This document shows positions 1 to 6,996 of a stretch of DNA of 64,000 nucleotides, one piece after another. Source of the DNA: Nitrospirota bacterium (GTDB lineage Bacteria > Nitrospirota > Nitrospiria > Nitrospirales > Nitrospiraceae). The position numbers and the translations under genes are program-made. Under the pieces are notes generated by a model, which did not search any database, was not told the origin of the DNA, and saw nothing but the letters and a program-made list of their open reading frames with translations. Each line of letters opens with the position of its first letter. The stretch's first letter is position 1. The stretch is from contig JACRLR010000010.1 in the NCBI GenBank assembly GCA_016219645.1, forward strand, positions 2,552 through 66,551, read 5' to 3'.

Positions 1-220
1 GGAAGTGGGAAGTGGGGGGGCGGCGGGTTGCCAGGGTCCAAGGGGCAAGGTGCAAGATCCAAGTTGGGGGGAGGAGGGTTGGAAGCGGATTAGGGAAGGT
101 TGAGGTTGAGGCGTGGGAAGTGTTGGAGGTTAGAGGTGTGAGGCGCCAAGTCGGGGGTAGAGGGATATGGGGGTAAGGGGTACAGGCTGAAGGGTGCTGC
201 GCGAGGCAGAATGGCTGAGC
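1..220. repeat. Mixed short-period repeat tract
   Basis: There is no supported gene in the first 265 bases. The + strand is G-rich and almost lacks C. It carries degenerate heptamers such as GGAAGTG, TTGGAGG/TTRGAGG and a GGTGCAA-GATCCAA type run at about 35-65, followed by a GGTTGA hexamer run at about 96-115. It lies downstream of the leftward DUF5615 gene. Confidence 0.75.
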
Positions 221-265
221 CACTGTCAACCCATTCCCGGCGGGACCGTAGTCGACTGGGGGTTA

Positions 266-598
266 TTACAAGTATTCCACATGCCCTTGCATCTCTCCTG
301 GTTCAAGGAGCTGATGGATAAGCATCAGGCCACGAATGATGTCGCCGACAGCGGTTCCCTGAGGGGCGTACACGATTCCCGCGTGGGTGTATCCTGTGGC
401 ATGCAAACGTAAGAAATCGTCATCTTGAGTGAAGAGGACATAGCCACCTGTCTGAGCCCGAGCCAGATGGTCCTCATCCGACGCGCTCCGTAGGCCGGCA
501 TCGAGTACCGTGAGCACCTCGGCGCCACGTTGCCGCAGCCCTTTTACTACAGCCGTAGCTACGTGCTCATCGACGTAAAACTTAATCGGTTTTCTCAT
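266..598 (-). CDS. DUF5615 PIN-like toxin of a DUF433/DUF5615 module
   Basis: 110-aa predicted ribonuclease-like toxin of the DUF5615 family, which has a minimal PIN/Mut7-C-like fold. It opens with the family signature KFYVDEH, continues with the acidic DEDHLARA segment near residue 42, and has the TQDDDF strand end near residue 57; these Asp/Glu positions are expected to bind the metal. The length is normal for the family. Its start overlaps the end of the upstream DUF433 gene by 17 bp, the usual antitoxin-first coupling. Target RNA and biological role are not known from sequence. Confidence 0.85.
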   Translation of the reverse strand: MRKPIKFYVDEHVATAVVKGLRQRGAEVLTVLDAGLRSASDEDHLARAQTGGYVLFTQDDDFLRLHATGYTHAGIVYAPQGTAVGDIIRGLMLIHQLLEPGEMQGHVEYL

Positions 599-908
599 CT
601 CGCAGCGGCTCTTGAAGCTTCAATTGGAGCTTGGAAGGACTGCGCTGCCGCAATGCTTCCACAAAAGCGGCACTTTCTTCGATGGTTTGGTCGATCTCGG
701 CGCGGTGGTCAAAATAGTAGGCGAGTGCGGCGTAGACATCCGCCAGCGTCAAGTCGTATTCATCGGCGATTTCATCTGCCCCCTTGCCGAGCCGCTCATG
801 CCAAATCGCAATAGTCTGAACCGTAATGCGATGTCCGGCGATACGAGGCTTCCCTCCCGCGATGCCTGGTGTAATCTCGATGTGCTGGTCCAGCATTTTG
901 GTTGCCAT
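582..908 (-). CDS. DUF433 antitoxin
   Basis: 108-aa DUF433 protein, the helix-turn-helix antitoxin partner of DUF5615. The family motif is clear: ITPGIAGGKPRIAGHRITVQ, then IADEYDLTLADVYAALAYYF, the DNA-binding-like helices. The ATG at 908 is chosen because GGAGG stands just upstream of it; a longer reading frame to 1043 lacks family similarity. The C-terminus (about residues 80-108) is a charged tail that probably covers the toxin. Expected to repress its own promoter, as is usual for antitoxins (inference). Confidence 0.85.
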   Translation of the reverse strand: MATKMLDQHIEITPGIAGGKPRIAGHRITVQTIAIWHERLGKGADEIADEYDLTLADVYAALAYYFDHRAEIDQTIEESAAFVEALRQRSPSKLQLKLQEPLRDEKTD

Positions 909-1411
909 CTCACTCCTCCATCTGGATTGAAGGGGGTCAGGCATCATTTGTCGGAACGACCCGCTGGGCGCTTTGCGCAAATGGTGCCTGACCTCCTGGC
1001 CCTCCGTATGCGCTACAGTGCCATAGCATCCACATAGCGTCAAGCGCTGTTCCCCCGATTGCGCGAGAGGCGAACGGCGAGCAGAATGAAGGTGGAGGTG
1101 GGCAATTGCATGCGAGGCTGGCGGGACGTGCGAGAAAGGCTCAAGTCGCGAGTGGGGAGGGGGTAGTAGTCAGTGGTCACTTGTAAGTGGACAGTAGTGA
1201 GTAGCGAGTGGGGAAGAGTGTTGGAGGGGTGAAAATTGGTGAGTCGTTAGTGGCGAGTGGCAAGTGGTGAAGATAGGGTGAGGCAATTGGGAAGGTTAAG
1301 GTTGAGGTTGAGGTTGAGCAGGAAGGCGGGGGAGAGAAGAAGAAAAGACATGATGGCGCACGCATGGGCATGCGCGACGATGACGGAATGAGAACAAAGA
1401 GGCGAATTCGG
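909..1411. repeat. Spacer with GTRAGTG heptamers and GGTTRA hexamers
   Basis: 503-bp spacer. Bases 909-1070 hold ordinary sequence, the probable promoter region of the leftward DUF433 gene. From about 1154 to 1218 there is a clean run of seven-base units of the form GTCAGTG, GTAAGTG, GTGAGTA, GCGAGTG; at 1285-1320 there is a GGTTRA hexamer run. Reading frames here are translations of repeats and are not called. Confidence 0.7.
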
Positions 1412-1770
1412 CTACATCACGAGGGTAACGGCCGAGCGGTCGATCTCGACCAGCGTGTGGGCTTGGAGCACAGTCTCATTGGTTGGCAGGTGACGTTCCA
1501 ACAAGACACAGATGCCTTGAGAAGAGATGTTGCCCGTCTTGATCAAGAGCAACTTCCAGGGCCGTCCTTGCAGCACATGCGAATAAAAGAAATCCGAGTC
1601 CTTTGAAACAACCACCCGTTGTTCAAGCACCGAGACCTGATTGATGATGGAATCCTTCGTCTTGTTCCCGGTCGGGAGATCCAGCGTATGCGTCGCGTCG
1701 TGTCGTGTCCATGCTGAACGAGAATGGCACAGAGCCGACGCGGGAGATGCGCATCGACGAGAAATTTCAC
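1412..1770 (-). pseudogene. Frameshifted DUF5615 toxin
   Basis: Begins as a normal DUF5615 protein (KFLVDAHLPRRLC, then a helix ending QHGHDT) but the frame is lost at about 1690-1712. The rest of the family sequence (THTLDLPTGNKTKDS, then VVVSKDSDFFYSH, the conserved acidic strand) continues in another frame to 1412. The shift lies in a CGACACGACGCGACGCATACG run where short direct repeats favour slippage. The intact DUF433 partner lies immediately upstream and overlaps the start by 4 bp. Either a genuine decayed toxin or a sequencing error. Confidence 0.75.
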
Positions 1771-2006
1771 GTCAATGCCAAATGCACGCTCTTGGCCGCC
1801 AGCATTTTTCGCGAAAACTCAAGGCACGCAAGAATATCATCCCGTTCCAGATCGGGAAACTCGGCCAGCACACGTTCCACGGAATCGCCCCCGGCTAGGT
1901 ATTCGAGGATGCTTTCGACGGGATACCGCAAACCACGGATACAGGGCTTCCCATGGCAAATTTCTGGATCAACTGTGATGCGCGTGAGTAAACTGTCGTT
2001 TGACAT
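1767..2006 (-). CDS. DUF433 antitoxin
   Basis: 79-aa DUF433 protein. The signature ITVDPEICHGKPCIRGLRYP is followed by the helix pair VERVLAEFPDLERDDILACL. It overlaps the start of the frameshifted DUF5615 gene by 4 bp (ATGA type), so translation is probably coupled. With the toxin broken it may persist as an orphan antitoxin able to regulate or cross-neutralise one of the other DUF5615 copies in this window (inference). Confidence 0.85.
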   Translation of the reverse strand: MSNDSLLTRITVDPEICHGKPCIRGLRYPVESILEYLAGGDSVERVLAEFPDLERDDILACLEFSRKMLAAKSVHLALT

Positions 2007-2103
2007 GGGGCTATTGTACAGATCCTCGTGGAAGATGCCAAGACGATTTCATGAAGCTTGTAGATCACTGCTGTCCAACACAGGCTTTAACCAGCGAAAA
2101 GAT

Positions 2104-2233
2104 ATGGGGTCATTGTGTGACTTTGCACAGCGCGCCACTGTTACGCGATAGGCCTTGCATCCGCCCATCTCCCCTCGTGCGTAGCCGTCCCAGCTTGTCT
2201 CTCTGGTCTGTCTCGTCTCTCTGGTGTCTCTAG
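2104..2233. repeat. 130-bp segment duplicated at 6868-6997
   Basis: Bases 2104-2233 match 6868-6997 with only a few differences and no gaps. The segment starts at ATGGGGTC, contains TTGCACAGCGCGCCACTG and ends in a period-9 run (GTCTCTCTG units). No reading frame or RNA gene was recognised in it. It lies in the spacer upstream of a DUF433/DUF5615 module in the first copy. Confidence 0.85.
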
Positions 2234-2320
2234 TTAACCGGGTCTCTCAACCGAACAGCCGAGACGGCAGGACGGACAAGATGGACCAGACAGACAAGAC
2301 AGACCAAATAGACCAACGAG
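2190..2320. repeat. Period-9 inverted-repeat tract
   Basis: The left arm is pyrimidine-rich with nine-base units GTCTCTCTG, GTCTGTCTC, GTCTCTCTG. After about 40 bp the right arm carries the complementary purine-rich type (GACGGACAAGATGGACC, then AGACAGACA). The two arms could fold into a long imperfect hairpin. Confidence 0.7.
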
Positions 2321-2389
2321 AGGTATTATGGGGAAAACTTATCTGAATCAGCCGGTTAACACAACTGATTGGAGGTTTGGGGCAAAGAG

Positions 2390-2634
2390 TGTTGGAGGCG
2401 TGAGGTTTGAGGTTGGAGGCAGGAAGAGAGGTTGAGGTCGCGAGTGGCAAGTGGTGAGTAGTAAGTGGTGAGTGGGGGGAGCGGGAGGAACGTTGGAGGG
2501 CGGAGGGGGGAGGTTGGAGGCGGTACCAAGAGAGGTTGAGGTTGAGGGGAGGCGAAGGGGTGCAGGCTGAAGGCCGAAGGTGGGAAAGGCTGAGGGGGAA
2601 GAATGTTGGAGGTGGGAGGTCTGAGGGTGGAGCC
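2390..2634. repeat. Heptamer tract
   Basis: Runs of TTGGAGG/GTGAGGT type units, GTGAGTA-GTAAGTG-GTGAGTG units at about 2440-2480, and GGTTGA hexamers at about 2530. No gene seen. Confidence 0.75.
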
Positions 2635-2713
2635 GGCAGAAAGAAAGAGTGCCTCACCCTCTTCTACGCAGCCGTGTCGATCAGGCTTTCCAAAGGAATC
2701 TGTAACGCCTGAT
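2635..2713 (-). pseudogene. Remnant of the 3' end of a higA-type antitoxin
   Basis: These 79 bp match 4871-4949, the 3' end and downstream flank of the intact higA gene, almost base for base. On the minus strand they still encode the last codons (QIPLESLIDTAA and a TAG stop at 2664-2666). Nothing upstream on that strand continues the antitoxin, so this is a truncated duplicate. Confidence 0.85.
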
Positions 2714-2722
2714 CATATCATC

Positions 2723-2788
2723 AGCCATCTCTACCTTGACGAACATGTCTCTGATTTAATTGCCGATTTGTTACGGCCTCACGGCTGA
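2723..2788 (+). pseudogene. Remnant of a DUF5615 N-terminus
   Basis: The + strand encodes LYLDEHVSDLIADLLRPHG followed by a stop. That is the first strand and helix of a DUF5615 toxin and nothing more. It abuts the higA remnant and overlaps the 3' end of the ParE gene on the other strand. It reads as a fragment left by recombination. Confidence 0.7.
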
Positions 2789-3096
2789 ATAGTGGGTACT
2801 CTCCGGCTTCGCCAATATCCCGGTTTTCTACGCCCATGCGCGACGGCAACAATCCAAACTCTCGCCCCCTTCAAGAGATAAACGAGAATGTAGGGAAAGC
2901 GCCGGACCAAGATTCGCCTGTGAGCCGACCCGTATTTTGTCCATCGTTCCGGCGAGGCAGCGACTAATTGGACCGCCCTTTCTATCTCCTGCTCAAAACT
3001 TTGGCCAAGATGCTTGCCGCACCTTGTATACCATTCCAACGCCGTGGCGTATTCCTCAGAGGCCTCGGGATGGAAAACAACGTCATGGTTTTTCAC
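2779..3096 (-). CDS. RelE/ParE-family toxin
   Basis: 105-aa toxin of the RelE/ParE superfamily. Features seen: VVFHPEASEEYATALEWY (N-terminal strand and helix), a central long helix, RRILVRRFPYILVYLL (paired beta strands) and VWIVAVAHGRRKPGYW at the C-terminus, the usual ParE end. The start overlaps the end of the antitoxin gene by 14 bp. ParE members poison gyrase and RelE members cleave mRNA; the sequence alone does not decide which. Confidence 0.85.
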   Translation of the reverse strand: MKNHDVVFHPEASEEYATALEWYTRCGKHLGQSFEQEIERAVQLVAASPERWTKYGSAHRRILVRRFPYILVYLLKGARVWIVAVAHGRRKPGYWRSRRVPTIQP

Positions 3097-3322
3097 GAAT
3101 TCTCTCAGCAGCCAGCTTTCGTACTGTTGACCAGGGAATAGACTTGGCCTCCCCTCGTTCTATTTCTTTAGTCCGGCGTTCAATCTCTGCAATCCAAGCA
3201 GCCTCCGCTTCGGGATCAGTTTCTCCCTCAAGCCCCGCCAATAGTTCTTCCACGATCTGAATCTTTTCCTTCTCGGGAAGCTCCATTGCAGCATCCAGAA
3301 CTTTCTTTGTGGTTTGTTTCAT
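3083..3322 (-). CDS. Addiction-module antitoxin, short helical type
   Basis: 79-aa protein of the addiction-module antitoxin type that partners ParE/RelE toxins: acidic helix VLDAAMELPEKEKIQIVEEL, then DPEAEAAWIAEIERRTKEIERGE with the conserved W and an ending that suits toxin binding. It stands first in the operon and overlaps the toxin by 14 bp. GGAGG lies close upstream of the ATG at 3322. The family name is by recognition of the pattern; no search was possible. Confidence 0.8.
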   Translation of the reverse strand: MKQTTKKVLDAAMELPEKEKIQIVEELLAGLEGETDPEAEAAWIAEIERRTKEIERGEAKSIPWSTVRKLAAERIREKP

Positions 3323-3399
3323 CAGTTATCACCTCCTCCAGAATAGCGAAAAGTGTATGCCTCTCTATAAAGCAAAGCAAGCCAATGCAGGGGGGAAGC

Positions 3400-3550
3400 G
3401 GTCTGAAGAGAGGTTGAGGTCAAGGTTGAGGTTGAGCAGGGGGAGGAGTTCTGAATTAGGAATGTGGAATGTGGAATTAGGAGTTGGAGGCGGGTTGGGA
3501 AGGTTAAGGCTGAGGTTGAGCAGGGAGGGGGAAGAAGGTTGGGGCTACGG
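3400..3550. repeat. Hexamer and heptamer repeat tract
   Basis: GGTTGAGGTCAAGGTTGAGG hexamers, then AATTAGG-AATGTGG-AATGTGG heptamers at about 3456-3482 and further TTGGAGG and GGTTRA units. No gene in this 281-bp spacer. Confidence 0.75.
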
Positions 3551-3603
3551 AGACGCGGCTCTGTCAGAAACGTGTGCATCCACGCAGCAAGCCGTCCAGG
3601 CTG

Positions 3604-3876
3604 CTACCTTGTGGGTGTTGTGGGACGAGGGGCTGGGGCCCCGTGCAGCATGCCTTCCACGCTGATATCCTCGTCAATATCGGGCCAGCGCACACCCTCC
3701 CCGTCACCAAGAATCTCCCAGTGTTGTCGCTGCTCCCGGGTGGCATCCGCTAAGCGCCATGACCAGACCAATGGCACACTGATCGTCCGTCCGTCTACTA
3801 AGTGCGCGATAACCTCATCGTCGCTGACTTCGATACTCATCACCCGAGGTTCAACGATCTTCGCCGCAGTGCTCAT
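3604..3876 (-). CDS. DUF2442 protein
   Basis: About 90 aa. The core PRVMSIEVSDDEVIAHLVDGRTISVPLVWSWRL, followed by a W-containing helix (HWEILGDGEGVRWPDIDEDISVEGML), is the DUF2442 pattern. The ATG at 3876 has GGAGG 8 bases upstream; an alternative at 3939 is possible. DUF2442 genes commonly sit next to a DUF4160 gene in putative TA pairs; no DUF4160 frame is visible upstream, so this copy looks orphaned. The tail APAPRPTTPTR is low complexity. Confidence 0.75.
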   Translation of the reverse strand: MSTAAKIVEPRVMSIEVSDDEVIAHLVDGRTISVPLVWSWRLADATREQRQHWEILGDGEGVRWPDIDEDISVEGMLHGAPAPRPTTPTR

Positions 3877-3982
3877 GCCATGCCTCCATGATCTGGGTCC
3901 AATGGATACCTCACTGAGCGCTAACCGTTCGGTTTTCACTGCCCGCTCCGTGCACGCTTCATGGTCGTCTCCGAAGGGCTTA

Positions 3983-4180
3983 TCAAGCAGGTGCCTTGAG
4001 TGGCATGTCCCTTGGCGGTTCTCTATGGGCCTTGGCGCTTGACTGTCGCTGCTTCAGCTCATTTGATCGCTCCGCCCAAAACGTCAATTCCTGTTGTACC
4101 GTTAAACGTTCGATTTTCTCCTTCAATTGCTCCGCTCCTCGGTGCTTCATCTCGACACAGTCAAAGGTCTTGGTCTTCAT
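3983..4180 (-). CDS. Small protein downstream of a PIN gene, TA-associated
   Basis: 65 aa, highly charged and helical: MKTKTFDCVEMKHRGAEQL, then VQQELTFWAERSNELKQRQ. This opening is typical of small proteins encoded next to PIN-domain genes. The ATG lies inside the end of the PIN gene (20-bp overlap), so the two are one transcript. It could be the antitoxin or a third component; nothing here decides this. Confidence 0.65.
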   Translation of the reverse strand: MKTKTFDCVEMKHRGAEQLKEKIERLTVQQELTFWAERSNELKQRQSSAKAHREPPRDMPLKAPA

Positions 4181-4634
4181 ATACGATTACCTCCTGGGGC
4201 GAGAATATGGAAATCGGAGCATGTCCCTTAAGAACGTTGATGGCATTATACAGGGGAATCTTGTCGTAATGCACAATGTGCTTAAAGTTCCAACTGACAA
4301 TCATGGTGCATCCTGCGATGGTGGCGATGGCGACGTGTAACGCATCCTCGGCCCACTTCGGCGCAACGACGCCTGCTTCCACATACGCCGATCTCAGGTC
4401 GAGCGCAGATTGATTGATTTCGGCCACTTCCATGAACCCAAGCATGTCGGCGAACAATCGTTGAACATCAGGGGGTGCAGGAGCAATTTCTTCCTGAACG
4501 AGCGCCGAAGTCACCAACGAAAATCTTCCGTCCCGTATTTGTCGGAACAACGTTCTGCTGGTTTCGCGAAACTCTTCGTCAAAAACCCCGCCAAACACGG
4601 ACGTGTCGGCATACACCCGAGGGATTGCCATCAT
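4161..4634 (-). CDS. PIN-domain protein, putative toxin
   Basis: 157-aa PIN-domain protein. The first acidic residue is in YADTSVFGG, a second lies in the LVQEEIA helix, and a third in PKWAEDALHVAIATIAGC. After it, IVSWNFKHI replaces the more usual T-x-D strand, a variant seen in a PIN subgroup. It sits between a 44-aa gene upstream (4-bp overlap) and a 65-aa gene downstream (20-bp overlap). PIN toxins cleave RNA; the target is unknown. ATG at 4634 or 4631 are both possible. Confidence 0.8.
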   Translation of the reverse strand: MMAIPRVYADTSVFGGVFDEEFRETSRTLFRQIRDGRFSLVTSALVQEEIAPAPPDVQRLFADMLGFMEVAEINQSALDLRSAYVEAGVVAPKWAEDALHVAIATIAGCTMIVSWNFKHIVHYDKIPLYNAINVLKGHAPISIFSPQEVIVYEDQDL

Positions 4635-4765
4635 TCCTCCCCGTTTTCTTCTGAAATAAAGACTGTGTCTGGGGCGTCGATGCTCGCCGCCGGCACCTGG
4701 ACACGACCATCACTATCGGTCACAAATCCCATGTGGCCTCTTGCATGGAGGCTGAGAATGAGCAT
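4631..4765 (-). CDS. 44-aa leader protein of the PIN operon, paralogue of 6509-6640
   Basis: ATG at 4763-4765, TGA at 4631-4633; the stop overlaps the ATG of the PIN gene by 4 bp. The product begins MLILSLHARGHMGFVTDSD, continues GRVQVPAASIDAPDTVF and ends ISEENGEE. A paralogue differing at about 12 positions stands at 6509-6640 in front of a different operon. Conservation of frame, start and stop overlap in both copies argues it is translated. It may be the antitoxin of the PIN protein (inference). Confidence 0.65.
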   Translation of the reverse strand: MLILSLHARGHMGFVTDSDGRVQVPAASIDAPDTVFISEENGEE

Positions 4766-4798
4766 TTTTACTCCATCATGAGGTTTCGCACAAGGTTG
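4661..4798. repeat. 138-bp duplication shared with 6536-6673
   Basis: Collinear, gap-free match between 4661-4798 and 6536-6673 with scattered substitutions. It covers most of the 44-aa gene and its upstream region, and ends as the repeat tract starts (CAAGGTTGG). The match stops before the downstream genes, which are unrelated in the two loci. Confidence 0.85.
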
Positions 4799-4899
4799 GA
4801 GGCGGTGGGGAAGGTTAAGGCTGAGGTTGAGGTTGAGCGAGAAGATGTTGGAGGTGGGAGGTTAGAGGTTGGCAGAAAGAAAGAGTGCCTCACCCTCTT

Positions 4900-5262
4900 C
4901 TACGCAGCGGTGCCGATCAGGCTTTCCAAAGGAATCTGTAACGCCTGATGGAGGCGACGGATCATCGGCAACGTCAGCCTCCGTTTCTTCGCCAGCACCT
5001 CTGAGACACGACCACGGCCACCAATGACCGCTTCGAGATCTTTCCGGGTCATCCCAAGTTGGTCCATCCGGAATTTGACTGCTTCAATCGGATCCGGTGG
5101 ACATATCGGGTAATGCTTTGCCTCGTAGGCTTCAACCAGGACGGCCAACACGTCCAACTCATCTCCAGCCTTCGAACCAGGCTTGGCATCCATGAGCTGG
5201 TGAATTCGCCGTAGCGCCCGTTCATAGTCCCGTTCCGACTTAACCGGACGAATATCCATCAT
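4900..5262 (-). CDS. higA: HigA-family antitoxin (XRE type)
   Basis: 120 aa. N-terminal helical part IRPVKSERDYERALRRIHQLMD with ELDVLAVLVEAYEAKHYPI is the COG5499-type antitoxin arm; the C-terminal XRE helix-turn-helix runs from about residue 66 (AVKFRMDQLGMTRKDLEAV) to LHQALQIPLESLIG. The toxin gene lies upstream with 11 bp between, the reversed order (toxin first) typical of higBA. Likely autoregulatory. Its 3' end has a truncated duplicate at 2635-2713. Confidence 0.88.
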   Translation of the reverse strand: MMDIRPVKSERDYERALRRIHQLMDAKPGSKAGDELDVLAVLVEAYEAKHYPICPPDPIEAVKFRMDQLGMTRKDLEAVIGGRGRVSEVLAKKRRLTLPMIRRLHQALQIPLESLIGTAA

Positions 5263-5273
5263 GTTCCACCTCC

Positions 5274-5567
5274 CTATACACGGATAACATCAATCCGGTC
5301 ATACTCCCGGTGCGAGCCGACAAAGCGGACATACACAATACGAAATGGATAATTCAGTTTCGCCACAAGTCGATACTTGTTTCCCCCGATATTGAACACC
5401 ACACGATTATCTCGAAGGAGACTCGCGGAGCTGAATTGCGCTTTCACGGCCGACGGATGAGCCCAGTCGGCTCGGGTGACTTCCTGATGCCATGCTTCCA
5501 ACGGTCCTTTGGCCAGAGGGTGTTGTTCCCAAAATACTCGAAGAGTCCGCTTGGCAATAATCCGCAC
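5274..5567 (-). CDS. higB: HigB-family mRNA interferase toxin
   Basis: About 97 aa from the GTG at 5567 (an ATG at 5591 would add 8 residues). It begins VRIIAKRTLRVFWEQHPLAK, the family opening, and then has WHQEVTRADWAHPSAVKAQF, NRVVFNIGGNKYRLVAKLNY and the C-terminal FVGSHREYDRIDV; this is the RelE-fold HigB type that cuts mRNA at the ribosome. The GTG start fits the family better, although no strong ribosome site precedes either start. Toxin-first operon with higA. Confidence 0.85.
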   Translation of the reverse strand: MRIIAKRTLRVFWEQHPLAKGPLEAWHQEVTRADWAHPSAVKAQFSSASLLRDNRVVFNIGGNKYRLVAKLNYPFRIVYVRFVGSHREYDRIDVIRV

Positions 5568-5692
5568 CGCGAGATGGTAACACGATCCCAATCCGGGAGC
5601 AACGCCCTGCTCTCTCGCTTCTATTCAGGTTGAGGGGGGAAGAGTGTTGGAGGTTGGAGGCGGTTTGAAGAGAGGTTGAGGCGGTCCCCTTT

Positions 5693-6058
5693 TTATTCGA
5701 ATGGTAAGACACGTGCTCTGGCGCGCTGAGGATCAATGGAAATCAGCGCCCCCTCTTCCAGTTGGCGGCGGAATTGATTGATTGCATTGATAAGCACGTT
5801 TCGAAGTCCATCCGGCAGCACGTCCTGTGCGCGCACTTGGATGACACTGGGGCCGACCGCCTGTGTTGCCGCCAGTAATGCAGAGAAATCAAGATCGTGC
5901 GTCACCACCACATATGCATGCTCTCTGGCCCAGGCCATGATGGACTCGTCAGTTGCGCGATGAGTACCGACGGTCGACCAGTGCACGGCTTCCCACCCTT
6001 CCGCGGTTAGCACGTCGATCCAGTCCGGTGAGAGATTCATGTCGATCAGAAACTTCAT
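5693..6058 (-). CDS. DUF5615 PIN-like toxin
   Basis: 121 aa, last gene of a four-gene overlapping operon. Signature: MKFLIDMNLSPDWIDVL, then HRATDESIMAWAREH and VVVTHDLDFSALL, with the acidic positions intact. The ATG at 6058 shares bases with the TGA of the DUF433 gene. The C-terminus ends ARVLPFE just before a hexamer repeat tract. Predicted RNA-cleaving toxin by family. Confidence 0.87.
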   Translation of the reverse strand: MKFLIDMNLSPDWIDVLTAEGWEAVHWSTVGTHRATDESIMAWAREHAYVVVTHDLDFSALLAATQAVGPSVIQVRAQDVLPDGLRNVLINAINQFRRQLEEGALISIDPQRARARVLPFE

Positions 6059-6285
6059 CAGGACACCAGGGGAAGGTCCTTTTCCTCCGATCGCCATGCC
6101 GCGTATGTGAGGGCCTGCAACACATCTTCCCGCTCAATGTAGGGATAGGCTGCCAGCACTTCCTCAAGAGCCTTTCCCGATGCCATCAAGCCCACTATTG
6201 TGCCGACAGTCACCCGCATGCCCCGAATACAGGGCTTCCCTCCCATCACCGCAGAGTCCATTGTGATCCGATCCAACTGTTTCAT
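6058..6285 (-). CDS. DUF433 antitoxin
   Basis: 75 aa from the ATG at 6285, which has GGGGG four bases upstream and overlaps the stop of the preceding gene (ATGA). Core ITMDSAVMGGKPCIRGMRVT followed by VLAAYPYIEREDVLQALTYA, the DUF433 helix-turn-helix. The stop overlaps the toxin start by one base, so dosage of the pair is coupled. Confidence 0.87.
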   Translation of the reverse strand: MKQLDRITMDSAVMGGKPCIRGMRVTVGTIVGLMASGKALEEVLAAYPYIEREDVLQALTYAAWRSEEKDLPLVS

Positions 6286-6512
6286 GGTTTCCCCCACGCC
6301 ATTAGACGGCCAACCTTCTTGAGCCGTTGACGAATACGATTGTACGGAATAGCTCGCTCTGCGCGACGCTCATACCATTTGACCACGTCGATGAGGTCTT
6401 CCTTCAACGCCGGGTCGGCGAAGAGTCGCTGCATAATCACGTCTCGCCCGGATTTCGGCAAGGCCTCAAATGCCGTCATGAACACTTCTGCTGTGGCCAC
6501 TGCTCTTTTCAT
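6282..6512 (-). CDS. Unrecognised 76-aa protein in a four-gene TA operon
   Basis: Starts MKRAVATAEVFMTAFEALPK and goes on RDVIMQRLFADPALKEDLID, a helical pattern like antitoxins that pair with PIN or RelE toxins; then VVKWYERRAERAIPYNRIRQ, strongly basic. It overlaps the 43-aa gene upstream by 4 bp and the DUF433 gene downstream by 4 bp. It could be a leftover antitoxin from another module joined to this one, or a third component. Confidence 0.65.
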   Translation of the reverse strand: MKRAVATAEVFMTAFEALPKSGRDVIMQRLFADPALKEDLIDVVKWYERRAERAIPYNRIRQRLKKVGRLMAWGKP

Positions 6513-6640
6513 AATGGTTCCCTCCGTTGAACGAAGACTGTGTCTGGGGCGTTGATGCTTGCCGCCGGCACCAGCACACGACTATCACTATCGGTCACAC
6601 ATCCCATGTGATCACTTGCATGGAGATTGAGAATGAGCAT
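6509..6640 (-). CDS. 43-aa leader protein of the DUF433/DUF5615 operon, paralogue of 4631-4765
   Basis: ATG at 6638-6640, TGA at 6509-6511. Product starts MLILNLHASDHMGCVTDSD, continues SRVLVPAASINAPDTVF and ends VQRREPL. It is clearly related to the 44-aa protein in front of the PIN gene, and again ends by overlapping the next ATG. Too short for routine gene callers. Function unknown; a small antitoxin or a coupling leader are both possible. Confidence 0.62.
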   Translation of the reverse strand: MLILNLHASDHMGCVTDSDSRVLVPAASINAPDTVFVQRREPL

Positions 6641-6662
6641 TTTTACTCCATCATGAGGTTTC

Positions 6663-6850
6663 GCGCAAGGTTGGGGGCGGTGGGAGGAAAGAGCGCTGGA
6701 GGTTAGAGGTATGAGGTTGGAGGCGGGTTGGGAAGGTTCAGGTTGAGGCTGAGGTTAAGGGGGAGGGAGGGGGAGTGTTGGAGGTTAGAGGCCTGAAGAG
6801 AGGTTGAGGTTAAGGTTGAGCGGGGAAGAGGAATGTTAGAGGCGGTTTGG
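6663..6850. repeat. Heptamer/hexamer tract
   Basis: TTRGAGG and TGAGGTT heptamers alternating with GGTTRA hexamers. The 958-bp spacer 6641-7598 holds only this tract, the duplicated segment 6868-6997, two MITE-like elements and another repeat tract; no gene is supported. Confidence 0.75.
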
Positions 6851-6996
6851 GAAGGAGCTGACAATACATGGGGTCGTTGCTTGACTTTGCACAGCGCGCC
6901 ACTGTTACGCGATAGGCCTTGCACCCGCCCATGTCCCCTCGTGCGTAGCCGTCCCAGCTTGTCTCTCTGGTCTGTCTCGTCTCTCTGGTGTCTCTA

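Noticed and set aside
1154-1218. Possible CRISPR array in the GTRAGTG and TTRGAGG tracts
   Set aside because: Units are 6-9 bp, directly abutting, degenerate and without spacers; no cas gene is present.
1412-1770. Two separate small genes
   Set aside because: The two frames together give one DUF5615 protein, so this is one gene broken by a frameshift.
2247-2657. Long minus-strand frame rich in Ser/Pro/Leu
   Set aside because: It is a translation of repeat tracts (for example LNLNLS and LTTHHLPLATS); the same kind of frame appears at 9222-9575, 3322-3579 and 1177-1371.
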